DNA from: Swaminathania salitolerans
GTDB lineage: Bacteria > Pseudomonadota > Alphaproteobacteria > Acetobacterales > Acetobacteraceae
Reading direction: 5' to 3'
DNA length: 64,000 bases
Assembly (NCBI RefSeq): GCF_007988945.1
Contig: NZ_BJVC01000002.1
Span: 496,001-560,000 of the forward strand
Every line of letters starts with the position of its first letter. Positions within the stretch are counted from its first letter, which is position 1. Below the pieces are notes generated by a model that was given only the letters and a program-made list of their open reading frames with translations, was not told where the DNA came from and ran no database searches. This document shows, in pieces, positions 37,454-45,513 of this stretch. The position numbers and the translations under genes were made by a program.

Positions 37454-37704
37454 ATCCGACCCCTTCCCTAATATTTGGCGGTTACCTTACCTCATTCTCC
37501 CCTACAGAAAACAGAGCAGGACAGGAACGCCAAGACTATCGCCTCATAAAATCGCGATAAGCCTGCGATCGTGGTAATCGAGCCACGTTTTCCAGTGGCA
37601 TAGTCCGAAAAAAGCGTGTTAGGGTCCCTGCGAAACCTCTCGTGGACACCGCCCGTACCGTTCCAGCCGGCAGGCCCGTGCACATCGTTTCGACCTACTC
37701 CACT
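37454..37704. other. Intergenic region between lpxR-like and cold-shock genes
   Basis: This divergent spacer holds no recognised gene. A 63-codon minus-strand frame inside it has no ribosome-binding site or family pattern. The stretch near 37466-37505 is comparatively AT-rich and probably carries the lpxR-like promoter; the remainder is likely promoter and 5' leader of the cold-shock gene. Confidence 0.4.
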
Positions 37705-37731
37705 GGTGAGACCGATATAAGACGGCTCACC
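37705..37731 (+). promoter_or_regulatory. 5' leader hairpin of the cold-shock gene
   Basis: GGTGAG-A-CCG, an 8-nt AT-rich loop (ATATAAGA), then CGG-CTCACC form a hairpin with one bulged A. It ends 23 bp before the proposed TTG start. Cold-shock mRNAs often have structured leaders that change with temperature, so a regulatory role is plausible. Confidence 0.45.
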
Positions 37732-37754
37732 GCACAGATCTCGGGATTAGACCG

Positions 37755-38423
37755 TTGAGAAGCAACCGTACCGACCGCAGCCCACGTTCCCCGCGCCGCG
37801 GCGGATTCGATGACGATTTCATGACCCCCTCCTTCGGCGATCGTGGTGGGATGCAAAATCGTCGTCCCCATTCGGGCGGCCCACAGGTTCTGGCATCAGG
37901 CCCGGAAGTGGGAGCCAGCGTAAAATGGTTCAACAGCGAGAAGGGCTTCGGCTTCGTCGAGCTGTCGGACGGATCGGGCGACGTGTTCCTGCACGCCAAC
38001 GCCCTTTCCAGCGCCGGTCACACGAGCGTCAACCCCGGCACCACGCTGAATGTCCGCATCGGACAGGGCCCCAAGGGCCGGCAGGTTGCTGAAGTGCTGA
38101 ACGTCGACACGAGCACGGCGGAAGCCCCCCGTCCGCGCGCCGCCTTCGGTGCCAGCCCGCGTCCCGGTTTCGGCGGTGCCCGTCCGGCCCGTCCCGCTCC
38201 GGATCTCTCGCAGGCCCAGGATCTGCGCGGCATCGTGAAGTGGTACAATGCCACCAAGGGCTTCGGATTCATCACGCCGGAAAACGGTGGCAAGGACATC
38301 TTCATCCATGCCTCCGCTCTCGAGCGCTCGGGTCTGACCGGCCTCGCTGAAGGCCAGGCCGTCGATGTCAAGGTCGTTCAGGGCCAGAAGGGTCCGGAAG
38401 CCGCCGATATCAACATCGCCTGA
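37755..38423 (+). CDS. Protein with two cold-shock domains
   Basis: A 222-residue protein with two CSD nucleic-acid-binding domains. The first (about residues 51-118) has SVKWFNSEKGFGFVEL and DVFLHANAL; the second (about 155-222) has GIVKWYNATKGFGFITPE and DIFIHASAL. An Arg/Gly-rich N-terminal tail and a Pro/Ala/Arg linker could add RNA contacts. It probably acts as an RNA chaperone. The start is a TTG with only a weak ribosome-binding site; ATGs at 37821 and 37851 are alternatives, but the Arg/Gly tail looks like family sequence. A strong terminator follows. Confidence 0.88.
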   Translation: MRSNRTDRSPRSPRRGGFDDDFMTPSFGDRGGMQNRRPHSGGPQVLASGPEVGASVKWFNSEKGFGFVELSDGSGDVFLHANALSSAGHTSVNPGTTLNVRIGQGPKGRQVAEVLNVDTSTAEAPRPRAAFGASPRPGFGGARPARPAPDLSQAQDLRGIVKWYNATKGFGFITPENGGKDIFIHASALERSGLTGLAEGQAVDVKVVQGQKGPEAADINIA

Positions 38424-38445
38424 TCGCCCTGCGATCGCGGTTACG

Positions 38446-38473
38446 AAAAACCCGGCCTCGGCCGGGTTTTTTT
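38446..38473. terminator. Bidirectional intrinsic terminator
   Basis: A perfect stem CCCGGCC/GGCCGGG with loop TC is flanked by AAAAA on the left and TTTTTTT on the right. It serves the cold-shock gene on the plus strand and smpB on the minus strand, which converge here. Confidence 0.9.
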
Positions 38474-38476
38474 GTT

Positions 38477-38968
38477 TCAGTAATCTCTTCCCTTGCTGCG
38501 CATCAGTCGCGCCTTGTCTCTCTGCCAGTCATGCTCGGCAATCGCATGACGCTTGTCTTCCTTCTTGCGTCCCTGACCGAGTCCGAGAGTCAGCTTGGCG
38601 ACACCGCGTGCGTTGAAATGGATGTCGAGAGGAACGAGAGAGGCACCGGCACGGGACACCGCCCCGAGCAGATGTGCGATCTGCTTCTTGTGAAGCAGAA
38701 GCTTGCGCGGCGCCCGCGTATCGAAGCGCGACAACACACCGCCCTGATATTCCGGCACATAGGAATTGAAGAGCCAGATTTCCCCGTCCCGTTCTCCGGC
38801 ATAGGCCTCGTTGATCGCGGCCCTACCCATGCGGAGGCTTTTGACTTCCGGCCCCTTCAGCACGATGCCCGCCTCGACGGTTTCGAGAATGCTGTAATTG
38901 AACCGGCCTTTTCTGTTCTGCGCTGCGATACCGTGCGAGATCAGACCGGATTTCTTCTTTTCTGCCAC
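38477..38968 (-). CDS. smpB: SsrA-binding protein
   Basis: SmpB binds tmRNA for rescue of stalled ribosomes. The 163-residue protein has the OB-fold core (AQNRKGRFNYSILETVEAG, GPEVKSLRMGRA, NEAYAGERDGEIWLFNSYVP) and the basic C-terminal tail (LGLGQGRKKEDKRHAIAEHD) that enters the decoding site. It is 3 bp downstream of dapA on the same strand, a common pairing. Confidence 0.97.
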   Translation of the reverse strand: MAEKKKSGLISHGIAAQNRKGRFNYSILETVEAGIVLKGPEVKSLRMGRAAINEAYAGERDGEIWLFNSYVPEYQGGVLSRFDTRAPRKLLLHKKQIAHLLGAVSRAGASLVPLDIHFNARGVAKLTLGLGQGRKKEDKRHAIAEHDWQRDKARLMRSKGRDY

Positions 38969-38971
38969 TGT

Positions 38972-39865
38972 CTATCCTGTCAGGCCGGTTTTCTTCAGAG
39001 CCTCGTCGATAAGAGCGCATGAGGCGGGAGAGGGTTCGCAGAGCGGCAGGCGCAGGGTCGCGTTGCAAAGCCCCAGACGGGACGCAGCATATTTGACCGG
39101 GCCGGGATTGCTCTCGCAGAAAAGCGCATCGTGCAGCGGCGTCAGACGCTGCTGGATGTCCATGGCGGTTGCGACATCGCCTCTCTGCCAGGCCTCGTGC
39201 ATGTCGGCGCACAGACGCGGCGCCACGTTTGCGGTCACACTGATGCAGCCGGTTCCGCCCGCCGCGAGAAAGGACACGGCCGTCCCGTCATCGCCGGTCA
39301 GCAGCGTGAACGGGCCGTCATGAAGCTGGCGGAACTGGAGCGGTCTCACGAGATTCGCCGTCGCATCCTTCGTCCCGACGATGTTCGGATGCCCGGCGAG
39401 CCGCGCCAGCGTCTCGGGAAGCACCTCGACGACGGACCGCCCGGGAACGTTATAGACATAAAGCGGCAGGTCGGTCGCATCGGCCACCATCATGAAGTGC
39501 TGATACAGCCCTTCCTGGGTCGGCTTGTTGTAATAGGGCGCGACGACAAGAAGCGCGTCGGCGCCGACCGCCTTCGCATGGCGGGCCATGCCGATCGCCT
39601 CATGCGTCGAGTTCGACCCCGCTCCGGCCATCACGGGAACGCGTCCCCCCGAAACCTTCACCGTATGGGCGACGACCAGCGCGTGTTCGTCATGGGTCAG
39701 GGTCGGGCTTTCGCCCGTCGTTCCAGCGGGGATGAGACCCGCGGTCCCCTGATCGATCTGCCAGTCGATGAACCGGCCGAGCGCGGCGAGATCGACGGTG
39801 CCATCCTCACGAAAAGGGGTCACCAGAGCCGTCAGAGAGCCCCTGAATTCCTTGTTCCGTGCCAT
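38972..39865 (-). CDS. dapA: 4-hydroxy-tetrahydrodipicolinate synthase
   Basis: DapA condenses pyruvate with aspartate semialdehyde in the diaminopimelate/lysine pathway. The 297-residue protein shows GSLTALVTPF, the GTTGESPTL active-site loop, YVYNVPGRS with the catalytic Tyr, and the Schiff-base Lys in NIVGTKDAT. The ATG at 39865 has a GGAG ribosome-binding site five bases upstream, better than the ATG at 39886. It is coupled with smpB. Confidence 0.96.
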   Translation of the reverse strand: MARNKEFRGSLTALVTPFREDGTVDLAALGRFIDWQIDQGTAGLIPAGTTGESPTLTHDEHALVVAHTVKVSGGRVPVMAGAGSNSTHEAIGMARHAKAVGADALLVVAPYYNKPTQEGLYQHFMMVADATDLPLYVYNVPGRSVVEVLPETLARLAGHPNIVGTKDATANLVRPLQFRQLHDGPFTLLTGDDGTAVSFLAAGGTGCISVTANVAPRLCADMHEAWQRGDVATAMDIQQRLTPLHDALFCESNPGPVKYAASRLGLCNATLRLPLCEPSPASCALIDEALKKTGLTG

Positions 39866-39951
39866 GACACTCCACCTGCCGCTCATGAAAAATCTAGGTG
39901 CTAAATAGAACTCTCGGTGCCGCTGTCAAATGGATAAGCCCGGCAGGCACC

Positions 39952-40791
39952 TTACTCCGGATAGCGTGATGGGCTGCCGGGATACACGCCGAGAACCGAG
40001 AGATTCCCGCAACATGGCTCGAGAACCTCCATGGCCCGTCTTAGCCCGGGCTGATCGGGATGACCCTCGACATCCAGAAGAAAACCCGTGGCCGTGAGCG
40101 TTCCCGGGCTCATATAGCTTTCCAGCCGGGTCATGTTCACCCCTGCCTCGGCAAATCCGCCGAGCGCCCGATAAAGCGCCCCCGGCTGATTCAGAACACG
40201 AAAGACGAGAGTCGTGATGACCCGCGCGGAGTCGGACGAAGGCCAGACCGCCTCGCGCGCGACGATATAGAACCGCGTGGTGTTATGCGCCGCATCCTCG
40301 ACATTCCTGCGCAGTACCGCCAGCCCGTTGAGCGATGCGGCCAGCGCCGAGGCGATCGCAGCATCCTCACGCGACTGCCATTGGAGCACCAGCTCCGCGG
40401 CGCCGGCCGTGTCGAAAGCCGAACAGGGCTCGACGCCGAGTTCGCGGATCAGGTTGCGTACCTGCCCCAGAGCCACGGGATGCGTGTGGATGCGTCTTAT
40501 GTCCTCGATACGCGTCCCCGGCACTCCGACGAGGCAATGCTCGACGCGCTGGAAATGCTCACCGACGATCGGCAATCCGGCCTCGGGCAGCAAGGCGTGG
40601 ATCTCGGGCACACGTCCGGCAAGGGAGTTCTCGCACGCCAGCATTCCCAGATCTGCGCGACCGTCGCGCACGGCATCGATGGCGGCCTGGAAACTCGGGC
40701 AAGGCAGCGTGGTCCATCCGGGACGCGCGATCCGGCAGGCCAGGTCGGAATAGGCCCCGGGCCGCCCCTGGAAGGCGATGATTCCGCTCAT
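39952..40791 (-). CDS. pheA: Prephenate dehydratase
   Basis: Converts prephenate to phenylpyruvate for phenylalanine synthesis. The 279-residue monofunctional enzyme has the family start IIAFQGRPGAYSDLA, the catalytic TRF motif in NTTRFYIV and a C-terminal ACT domain (LNQPGALYRALGGFAEAGVN, TRLESY) for phenylalanine feedback. There is no chorismate mutase domain. Its ATG overlaps the kdsB stop. Confidence 0.95.
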   Translation of the reverse strand: MSGIIAFQGRPGAYSDLACRIARPGWTTLPCPSFQAAIDAVRDGRADLGMLACENSLAGRVPEIHALLPEAGLPIVGEHFQRVEHCLVGVPGTRIEDIRRIHTHPVALGQVRNLIRELGVEPCSAFDTAGAAELVLQWQSREDAAIASALAASLNGLAVLRRNVEDAAHNTTRFYIVAREAVWPSSDSARVITTLVFRVLNQPGALYRALGGFAEAGVNMTRLESYMSPGTLTATGFLLDVEGHPDQPGLRRAMEVLEPCCGNLSVLGVYPGSPSRYPE

Positions 40792-41519
40792 GCCGCAAGC
40801 GCCTCGCGGACCCGTACGAGATCCTCGGGGGTATCCACACCGAGCGGCGCCACGTCGATGGCGGCGCAGCCGATCGACATTCCGGCCTCGAGCGCGCGAA
40901 GCTGCTCCAGCGATTCCCGTCTTTCGAGCGCGGTCTGCGGCAGGGAGACAAAGCGCTCCAGAGCGGCGCGACGCCAGGCATAGACACCGACATGATGCCA
41001 GAGCGGTCCCGCACCCCAGGGAATGGCCCGACGCGAGAAATACAGAGCGCGTGCGATGCTCCCGGGCGCTTCGAACGCGCAGGCGGCCTTCACGACGGAG
41101 TCGCGATGCGCCTCTTCCTGCGTCTCGACCGGCGCGACCAGGGTTCCCACGTCATAACCGCCCTCGGAAACCGGACGCAGCGCGGAAACGAGACTCGCAG
41201 GCGCGATCAGGGGCAGGTCGCCCTGCAGATTGATCACCACATCATGATGCCCCTGCGGGTCGTGCGCGCACAGGGCGGCATGGACCCGGTCGGACCCGCT
41301 GGGCAGGTCAGGATCGGTGAGAACGCAGGGAATGTCGTGGGAGAGAAGGACGTCGCATATCGCCGCGTCGGCCGCGGCGACGAGAACCGGGCCGAGGCCG
41401 GAGGCACGGGCGCGCAATGCCACCTGAACCACCATCGGCAGGCCTCCGATATCGGCGAGAGGTTTCTCCGGCAGGCGAGTGGAGGCGAGGCGCGAGGGGA
41501 TGACGATGATCGGGGTCAT
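40788..41519 (-). CDS. kdsB: 3-deoxy-manno-octulosonate cytidylyltransferase
   Basis: KdsB activates Kdo as CMP-Kdo for lipopolysaccharide inner-core synthesis. The 243-residue protein begins IIVIPSRLASTRLPEKPL and has DLPSGSDRVHAAL, INLQGDLPLI and HHVGVYAWRRAALERFV. The start at 41519 is divergent from the phosphatase gene, with about 147 bp between. The kdsB-pheA overlap suggests one transcript. Confidence 0.95.
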   Translation of the reverse strand: MTPIIVIPSRLASTRLPEKPLADIGGLPMVVQVALRARASGLGPVLVAAADAAICDVLLSHDIPCVLTDPDLPSGSDRVHAALCAHDPQGHHDVVINLQGDLPLIAPASLVSALRPVSEGGYDVGTLVAPVETQEEAHRDSVVKAACAFEAPGSIARALYFSRRAIPWGAGPLWHHVGVYAWRRAALERFVSLPQTALERRESLEQLRALEAGMSIGCAAIDVAPLGVDTPEDLVRVREALAA

Positions 41520-41666
41520 GGGATAAGAGCTGGATGTCCGCTTGTCTTGTCTTGGCCAGACGGCGTTTCAGACATGCCGCACCCCCCGGGGCGCGTCAAT
41601 CTGTCGCGTGACCTGCCCCTTCCAGACCGGAGACCGGATCCCGCCAACCGCCCACGGACCCTTCTC

Positions 41667-42527
41667 ATGTCGTCTCTCCCCGTTCCGGAAGCCTGCCTTC
41701 AGACCGCCCTGCTCTGTGCCGATGCCGCGCGTGCGGCGATCCGTCCCCTTTTCCGCACCGCTCTCGCCATCGATGACAAGAGCGACGAAAGCCCTGTCAC
41801 CCAGGCCGACAGGGCGGCCGAGACGGCTCTGCGCAGTCTCATCGCCGGACGCCACGGCGACCATGCCATTCTCGGAGAGGAATACGGACTGAGCGGCGCC
41901 AGCTGCGACGGTACCGGAACGGATATAGCCGCGAGCGAATATGTCTGGGTGGTGGACCCGATCGACGGCACGCGTGCCTTCATCACGGGGCGGCCGAGCT
42001 TCACGACACTCATCGCCCTGTTCCATCGCGGGCGCCCCGTGCTCGGCATCATCGACCAGCCTTTCACGCAGGAACGCTGGATCGGCGTCAAGGGCAGGAC
42101 GACTCGCTTCGAGAGCCCCGCCATGCCCGGGCGGGTGGGCACCCGGTCCTGCCCCGCGCTCGACAGGGCGGAGCTCTCCTGCACTTCGCCCGAGATGCTC
42201 GTCCCTCCCTGGGGGCAATCCTTCCGTCAGCTCCAGACAGATGTCAGACGCACGAGCTGGGGCGGAGACGCCTATGCCTATGGTTTGCTCGCACTCGGGC
42301 AGATCGACCTGATTGCCGAATGCACCATGAAGCCGTGGGACTGGGCGGCGCTCGTCCCGGTCGTCGAAGGCGCGGGAGGGATCGTCACGGACTGGCAGGG
42401 CAAGGCCCTGACCCTCGAAAGCGACGGCACCGTGCTCGCCTGCGGCGATCCCGGCCTTCATGCCCGGGCGGTGGAGAGACTGGCCCGTCGGAACCGGGAT
42501 CTTCCCCCTGACCGGACAATAGGGTAG
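41667..42527 (+). CDS. hisN: Inositol monophosphatase-family protein, probable histidinol-phosphatase
   Basis: A 286-residue Mg-dependent phosphatase. IMPase motifs are GEEYG, VVDPIDGTRAFITGRPSFTTLIAL and, near the end, MKPWDWAALVPVVEGAGG. The sequence pattern (PVTQADRAAE, RTSWGGDAYAYGLLALGQID) resembles the HisN type that dephosphorylates histidinol phosphate, but CysQ/SuhB-like functions remain possible. The ATG at 41667 follows a very long upstream frame that is antisense to kdsB and not homologous. Confidence 0.85.
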   Translation: MSSLPVPEACLQTALLCADAARAAIRPLFRTALAIDDKSDESPVTQADRAAETALRSLIAGRHGDHAILGEEYGLSGASCDGTGTDIAASEYVWVVDPIDGTRAFITGRPSFTTLIALFHRGRPVLGIIDQPFTQERWIGVKGRTTRFESPAMPGRVGTRSCPALDRAELSCTSPEMLVPPWGQSFRQLQTDVRRTSWGGDAYAYGLLALGQIDLIAECTMKPWDWAALVPVVEGAGGIVTDWQGKALTLESDGTVLACGDPGLHARAVERLARRNRDLPPDRTIG

Positions 42528-42567
42528 CACCCCATTTCGGAATTGCGCTGCTGACAGGAGCCAGATT

Positions 42568-43818
42568 ATGGAAACGACGTTTTCCCTCCCTAAAGATCGA
42601 ATTCGCATCCTTCTTCTCGAGGGCATTCATGAAAGCGCCGCCCAGCATCTGGCCGCTCAGGGCTATCATGAGGTCACGCGGGTCAAGACCGCGCTCGAGG
42701 GCGACGCTCTGAAAGAGGCGCTCAAGGGTGTCCATATGGTCGGGATCCGCTCCCGCACCCAGCTCACTGCGCCGGTCATCGAGGCGGCCGACCGGCTCAT
42801 GGCCATCGGCTGTTTCTGTATCGGCACGAACCAGGTGGATCTGAACGCGGCGCGTATGGCTGGCATTCCCGTTTTCAACGCTCCTTTCAGCAATACGCGC
42901 TCCGTGGCCGAACTGGTCATGGGGGAAATCGTGATGCTGCTGCGTCGCATCCCGTCCCGCTCCGAGCAATGCCATCAGGGTGGCTGGGACAAATCGGCAG
43001 TCAATTCCTGGGAAGTGCGGGGCAAGACCCTCGGAATCGTGGGATACGGCTCCATCGGCTCGCAGCTCTCCGTTCTCGCGGAAGCCTTCGGCCTGCGGGT
43101 GATCTATTACGATACGGTCGACAAGCTGCCCCACGGCAACGCAACCCCCGTGGACAGCCTTCATACCCTGCTCGCGCAATCCGATATCGTGAGCCTGCAT
43201 GTGCCGCAGACGGAGCAGACGAAGGACATGATCGGCGAGGCGGAAATCCGCGCCATGAAGCCGAACGCGATCCTGCTCAACAATGCGCGCGGCACCGTGG
43301 TCGATCTCGACGCCCTGGCCCGCGCATTGAAGGACGGCCATCTGATGGGCGCGGGTGTGGATGTCTTCCCCAAGGAGCCGAAAGGCGCCGGAGAGAGCTT
43401 CGTATCTCCGCTGCAGGGCCTGCCCAACGTCATCCTCACCCCGCATATCGGCGGTTCGACGATGGAAGCGCAGGAGCGGATCGGGGTCGAGGTGGCGAAG
43501 CGTTTCGTGGAATATTCCGATGTGGGCTCCACGCTCGGAGCGGTCAATTTCCCCCCGGTCCAGCTTCCCGACCGCCCTCGGGGAACCCGCTTCATGCATG
43601 TGCATGAAAATCGTCCCGGCATAATGAGACAGATCAACGAGATCTTCTCGAAGGAGGATTGCAACATCGTCTCGCAATATCTCCAGACCGATGGCGAAGT
43701 CGGCTATGTCGTCGTCGAAACCGATGCGAGCCCCGATTCCGAGCTGGATACGCGCCTGCTCAACGCGCTGCGCGGCCTGACCGGCACGCTGCGGGCACGA
43801 CTCATCTACAGAAGATAA
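42568..43818 (+). CDS. serA: D-3-phosphoglycerate dehydrogenase
   Basis: The first enzyme of serine synthesis. The 416-residue protein is of the Escherichia coli-like type: NAD-binding GIVGYGSIGSQLSVLAEAFG, catalytic Arg/Glu region NNARGTVVDLDALA, active-site His in LTPHIGGSTMEAQ, and one C-terminal ACT domain (HVHENRPGIMRQINEIF) for serine inhibition. It lies 40 bp after the phosphatase gene and probably shares its transcript. Confidence 0.96.
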   Translation: METTFSLPKDRIRILLLEGIHESAAQHLAAQGYHEVTRVKTALEGDALKEALKGVHMVGIRSRTQLTAPVIEAADRLMAIGCFCIGTNQVDLNAARMAGIPVFNAPFSNTRSVAELVMGEIVMLLRRIPSRSEQCHQGGWDKSAVNSWEVRGKTLGIVGYGSIGSQLSVLAEAFGLRVIYYDTVDKLPHGNATPVDSLHTLLAQSDIVSLHVPQTEQTKDMIGEAEIRAMKPNAILLNNARGTVVDLDALARALKDGHLMGAGVDVFPKEPKGAGESFVSPLQGLPNVILTPHIGGSTMEAQERIGVEVAKRFVEYSDVGSTLGAVNFPPVQLPDRPRGTRFMHVHENRPGIMRQINEIFSKEDCNIVSQYLQTDGEVGYVVVETDASPDSELDTRLLNALRGLTGTLRARLIYRR

Positions 43819-43825
43819 GGTAAAA

Positions 43826-43896
43826 GAGTCGTATTATTGACTCGGCACCAATAATGAGAGGCAATAGAGACCCTGTTCCTCTCTGCAGTTGGTGCC
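43826..43896 (+). promoter_or_regulatory. Two tandem hairpins abutting the comM start codon
   Basis: The first hairpin is GAGTC/GACTC with an 8-nt loop (43826-43843). Starting at the next base, a second structure pairs GGCACCAA (43844-43851) with TTGGTGCC (43889-43896), enclosing an inner helix GAGAGG/CCTCTC (43856-43861 with 43878-43883). Its last base touches the GTG of comM, so the ribosome-binding region would be held in a stem. Confidence 0.5.
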
Positions 43897-45393
43897 GTGT
43901 CCGAAACCTCCGCCTCATCGATTGCCCGGATCCAGACCTTCGCCTTTGCCGGGATCGACGCGATTCCTGTCACGGTCGAGATCCAGATCTCCCAGGGGCT
44001 GCCGGCCTTCATCATCGTCGGTCTTCCCGACAAGGCGGTCGGTGAAGCCCGCGAGCGGGTGCGTGCCGCGCTCTCCGCCCTCGGCCTCGCTTTGCCGCCC
44101 AAGCGTCTCCTGATCAATCTCGTCCCGGCCGATCTTCCCAAGGAAGGGTCGCATTACGATCTCCCGATCGCCCTCGCCCTGATGACGGCCATGGGCATCC
44201 TCTCGCACGAGGCCATCGGCTCCTATGCGGGAATAGGCGAGCTTTCGCTGGATGGGCGCCTCCAGGCGACAGGGGGTGTCCTCTCCGCCGCTCTCGAGGC
44301 GGCGCGTATCGGCAGCGGTCTGATCTGCCCCAGGGCGCAGGCGCAGGAAGCGCGCTGGGCGAGCGACATACTCGACATTCTCGCGCCCGAGAGCCTGCAC
44401 GCGCTTCTTGCCCATTTCAACGGCGACCACGTTCTGGAGCCGCCGGAACTGATGCCCGTTCCGCCCCCTCCCCAGCTTGCGGATCTCGCTGCGGTGCGAG
44501 GCCTCGCGATGGGACGACGGGCGCTCGAAATCGCGGCGGCGGGTCAGCACTCCCTCCTGCTGAGCGGGCCGCCCGGCGCTGGCAAATCGATGCTCGCGCA
44601 ATGTCTCCCCTCCCTGCTCCCGCCTCTCACCCATACCCAGATACTCGAATGCAGCCGGATCCACAGTCTGGGCGGGCAGGCCACGGGCAGCACGCTCGTG
44701 ACCCATCCCCCGTTCCGTGCGCCCCATCATTCCACGAGTCCCCCCGCTCTTGTGGGAGGCGGAGCGAAAGCCCGTCCGGGCGAGGTCAGCCTGGCCCATA
44801 ACGGCGTCCTGTTCCTCGACGAGCTGCCCGAATTCAGCAGGGTCTGCCTCGAATCCCTGCGCCAGCCTGTGGAGACGGGAACGATCACGGTGGCGCGCGC
44901 GCGCCAGAGCGTGCTCTATCCGTCCCGCTTCCAGCTCGTCGCCGCGATGAATCCCTGTCGGTGCGGCTATCTGGGCGATCCGGCTAGGGCCTGCCGCAAG
45001 GCTCCGCAATGCGGTGAGGATTATCTGGCGCGTCTCTCCGGCCCCATGCTCGACCGGATCGACCTGTCGCTGTTCGTCACCCCGGTCTCGCCGGTCGAGA
45101 TGGTCGCAACGCCGGAGGGCGAGGCGAGCGCGCCGGTCAGGGCGCGGGTGCTCGCCGCACGCACCCGACAGATGGAGAGACAGGGGCGCACGAATGCCAC
45201 GGTCGATGCCACAACCATTGCCCTGACCGGGGCGGCGCGCGATGTGGTGACCGAAGCGGGGGACCGGCTGCGGCTCTCGGCCCGTGGCCTCACCCGCGTG
45301 ATGCGGGTATCGCGAACCATCGCGGATCTCGCAGGCGCGTCCGAGGTCGACACCGCTCATATCCGTGAGGCGCTGGGCTTCAGGATGAGGTAA
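43897..45393 (+). CDS. comM: YifB/ComM-family Mg-chelatase-like AAA+ ATPase
   Basis: A 498-residue protein of the ComM family, helicases that help integrate incoming DNA during natural transformation. Domains are an N-terminal Lon-protease-like fold (GLPAFIIVGLPDKAVGEAR), an AAA+ core with Walker A SGPPGAGKSMLAQ, Walker B FLDELPEF, the MNPCRCGYLGD zinc-like motif and a C-terminal Mg-chelatase domain (RGLTRVMRVSRTIADLAG). The start is GTG at 43897, directly abutting a predicted stem-loop with no clear ribosome-binding site. comF is also present in this window. Confidence 0.93.
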   Translation: MSETSASSIARIQTFAFAGIDAIPVTVEIQISQGLPAFIIVGLPDKAVGEARERVRAALSALGLALPPKRLLINLVPADLPKEGSHYDLPIALALMTAMGILSHEAIGSYAGIGELSLDGRLQATGGVLSAALEAARIGSGLICPRAQAQEARWASDILDILAPESLHALLAHFNGDHVLEPPELMPVPPPPQLADLAAVRGLAMGRRALEIAAAGQHSLLLSGPPGAGKSMLAQCLPSLLPPLTHTQILECSRIHSLGGQATGSTLVTHPPFRAPHHSTSPPALVGGGAKARPGEVSLAHNGVLFLDELPEFSRVCLESLRQPVETGTITVARARQSVLYPSRFQLVAAMNPCRCGYLGDPARACRKAPQCGEDYLARLSGPMLDRIDLSLFVTPVSPVEMVATPEGEASAPVRARVLAARTRQMERQGRTNATVDATTIALTGAARDVVTEAGDRLRLSARGLTRVMRVSRTIADLAGASEVDTAHIREALGFRMR

Positions 45394-45513
45394 TCTCCCC
45401 CCGGCCGGCCTCCGCCGGTCTTGTTCGGCAGAGACGTACGGCAGAGACATCCGGCAGGAATATTCGCAGAGCGCGCGGTCGGGAGAGAGAAAACCTCCTG
45501 CCGGGCGTCGCTT

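Noticed and set aside
37492-37683. 63-codon frame upstream of the cold-shock gene
   Set aside because: No ribosome-binding site or family pattern; it lies in a leader/promoter region.
40992-41666. N-terminal extension of the hisN-like frame
   Set aside because: The extra 225 codons are antisense to kdsB and lack any similarity to the IMPase family.
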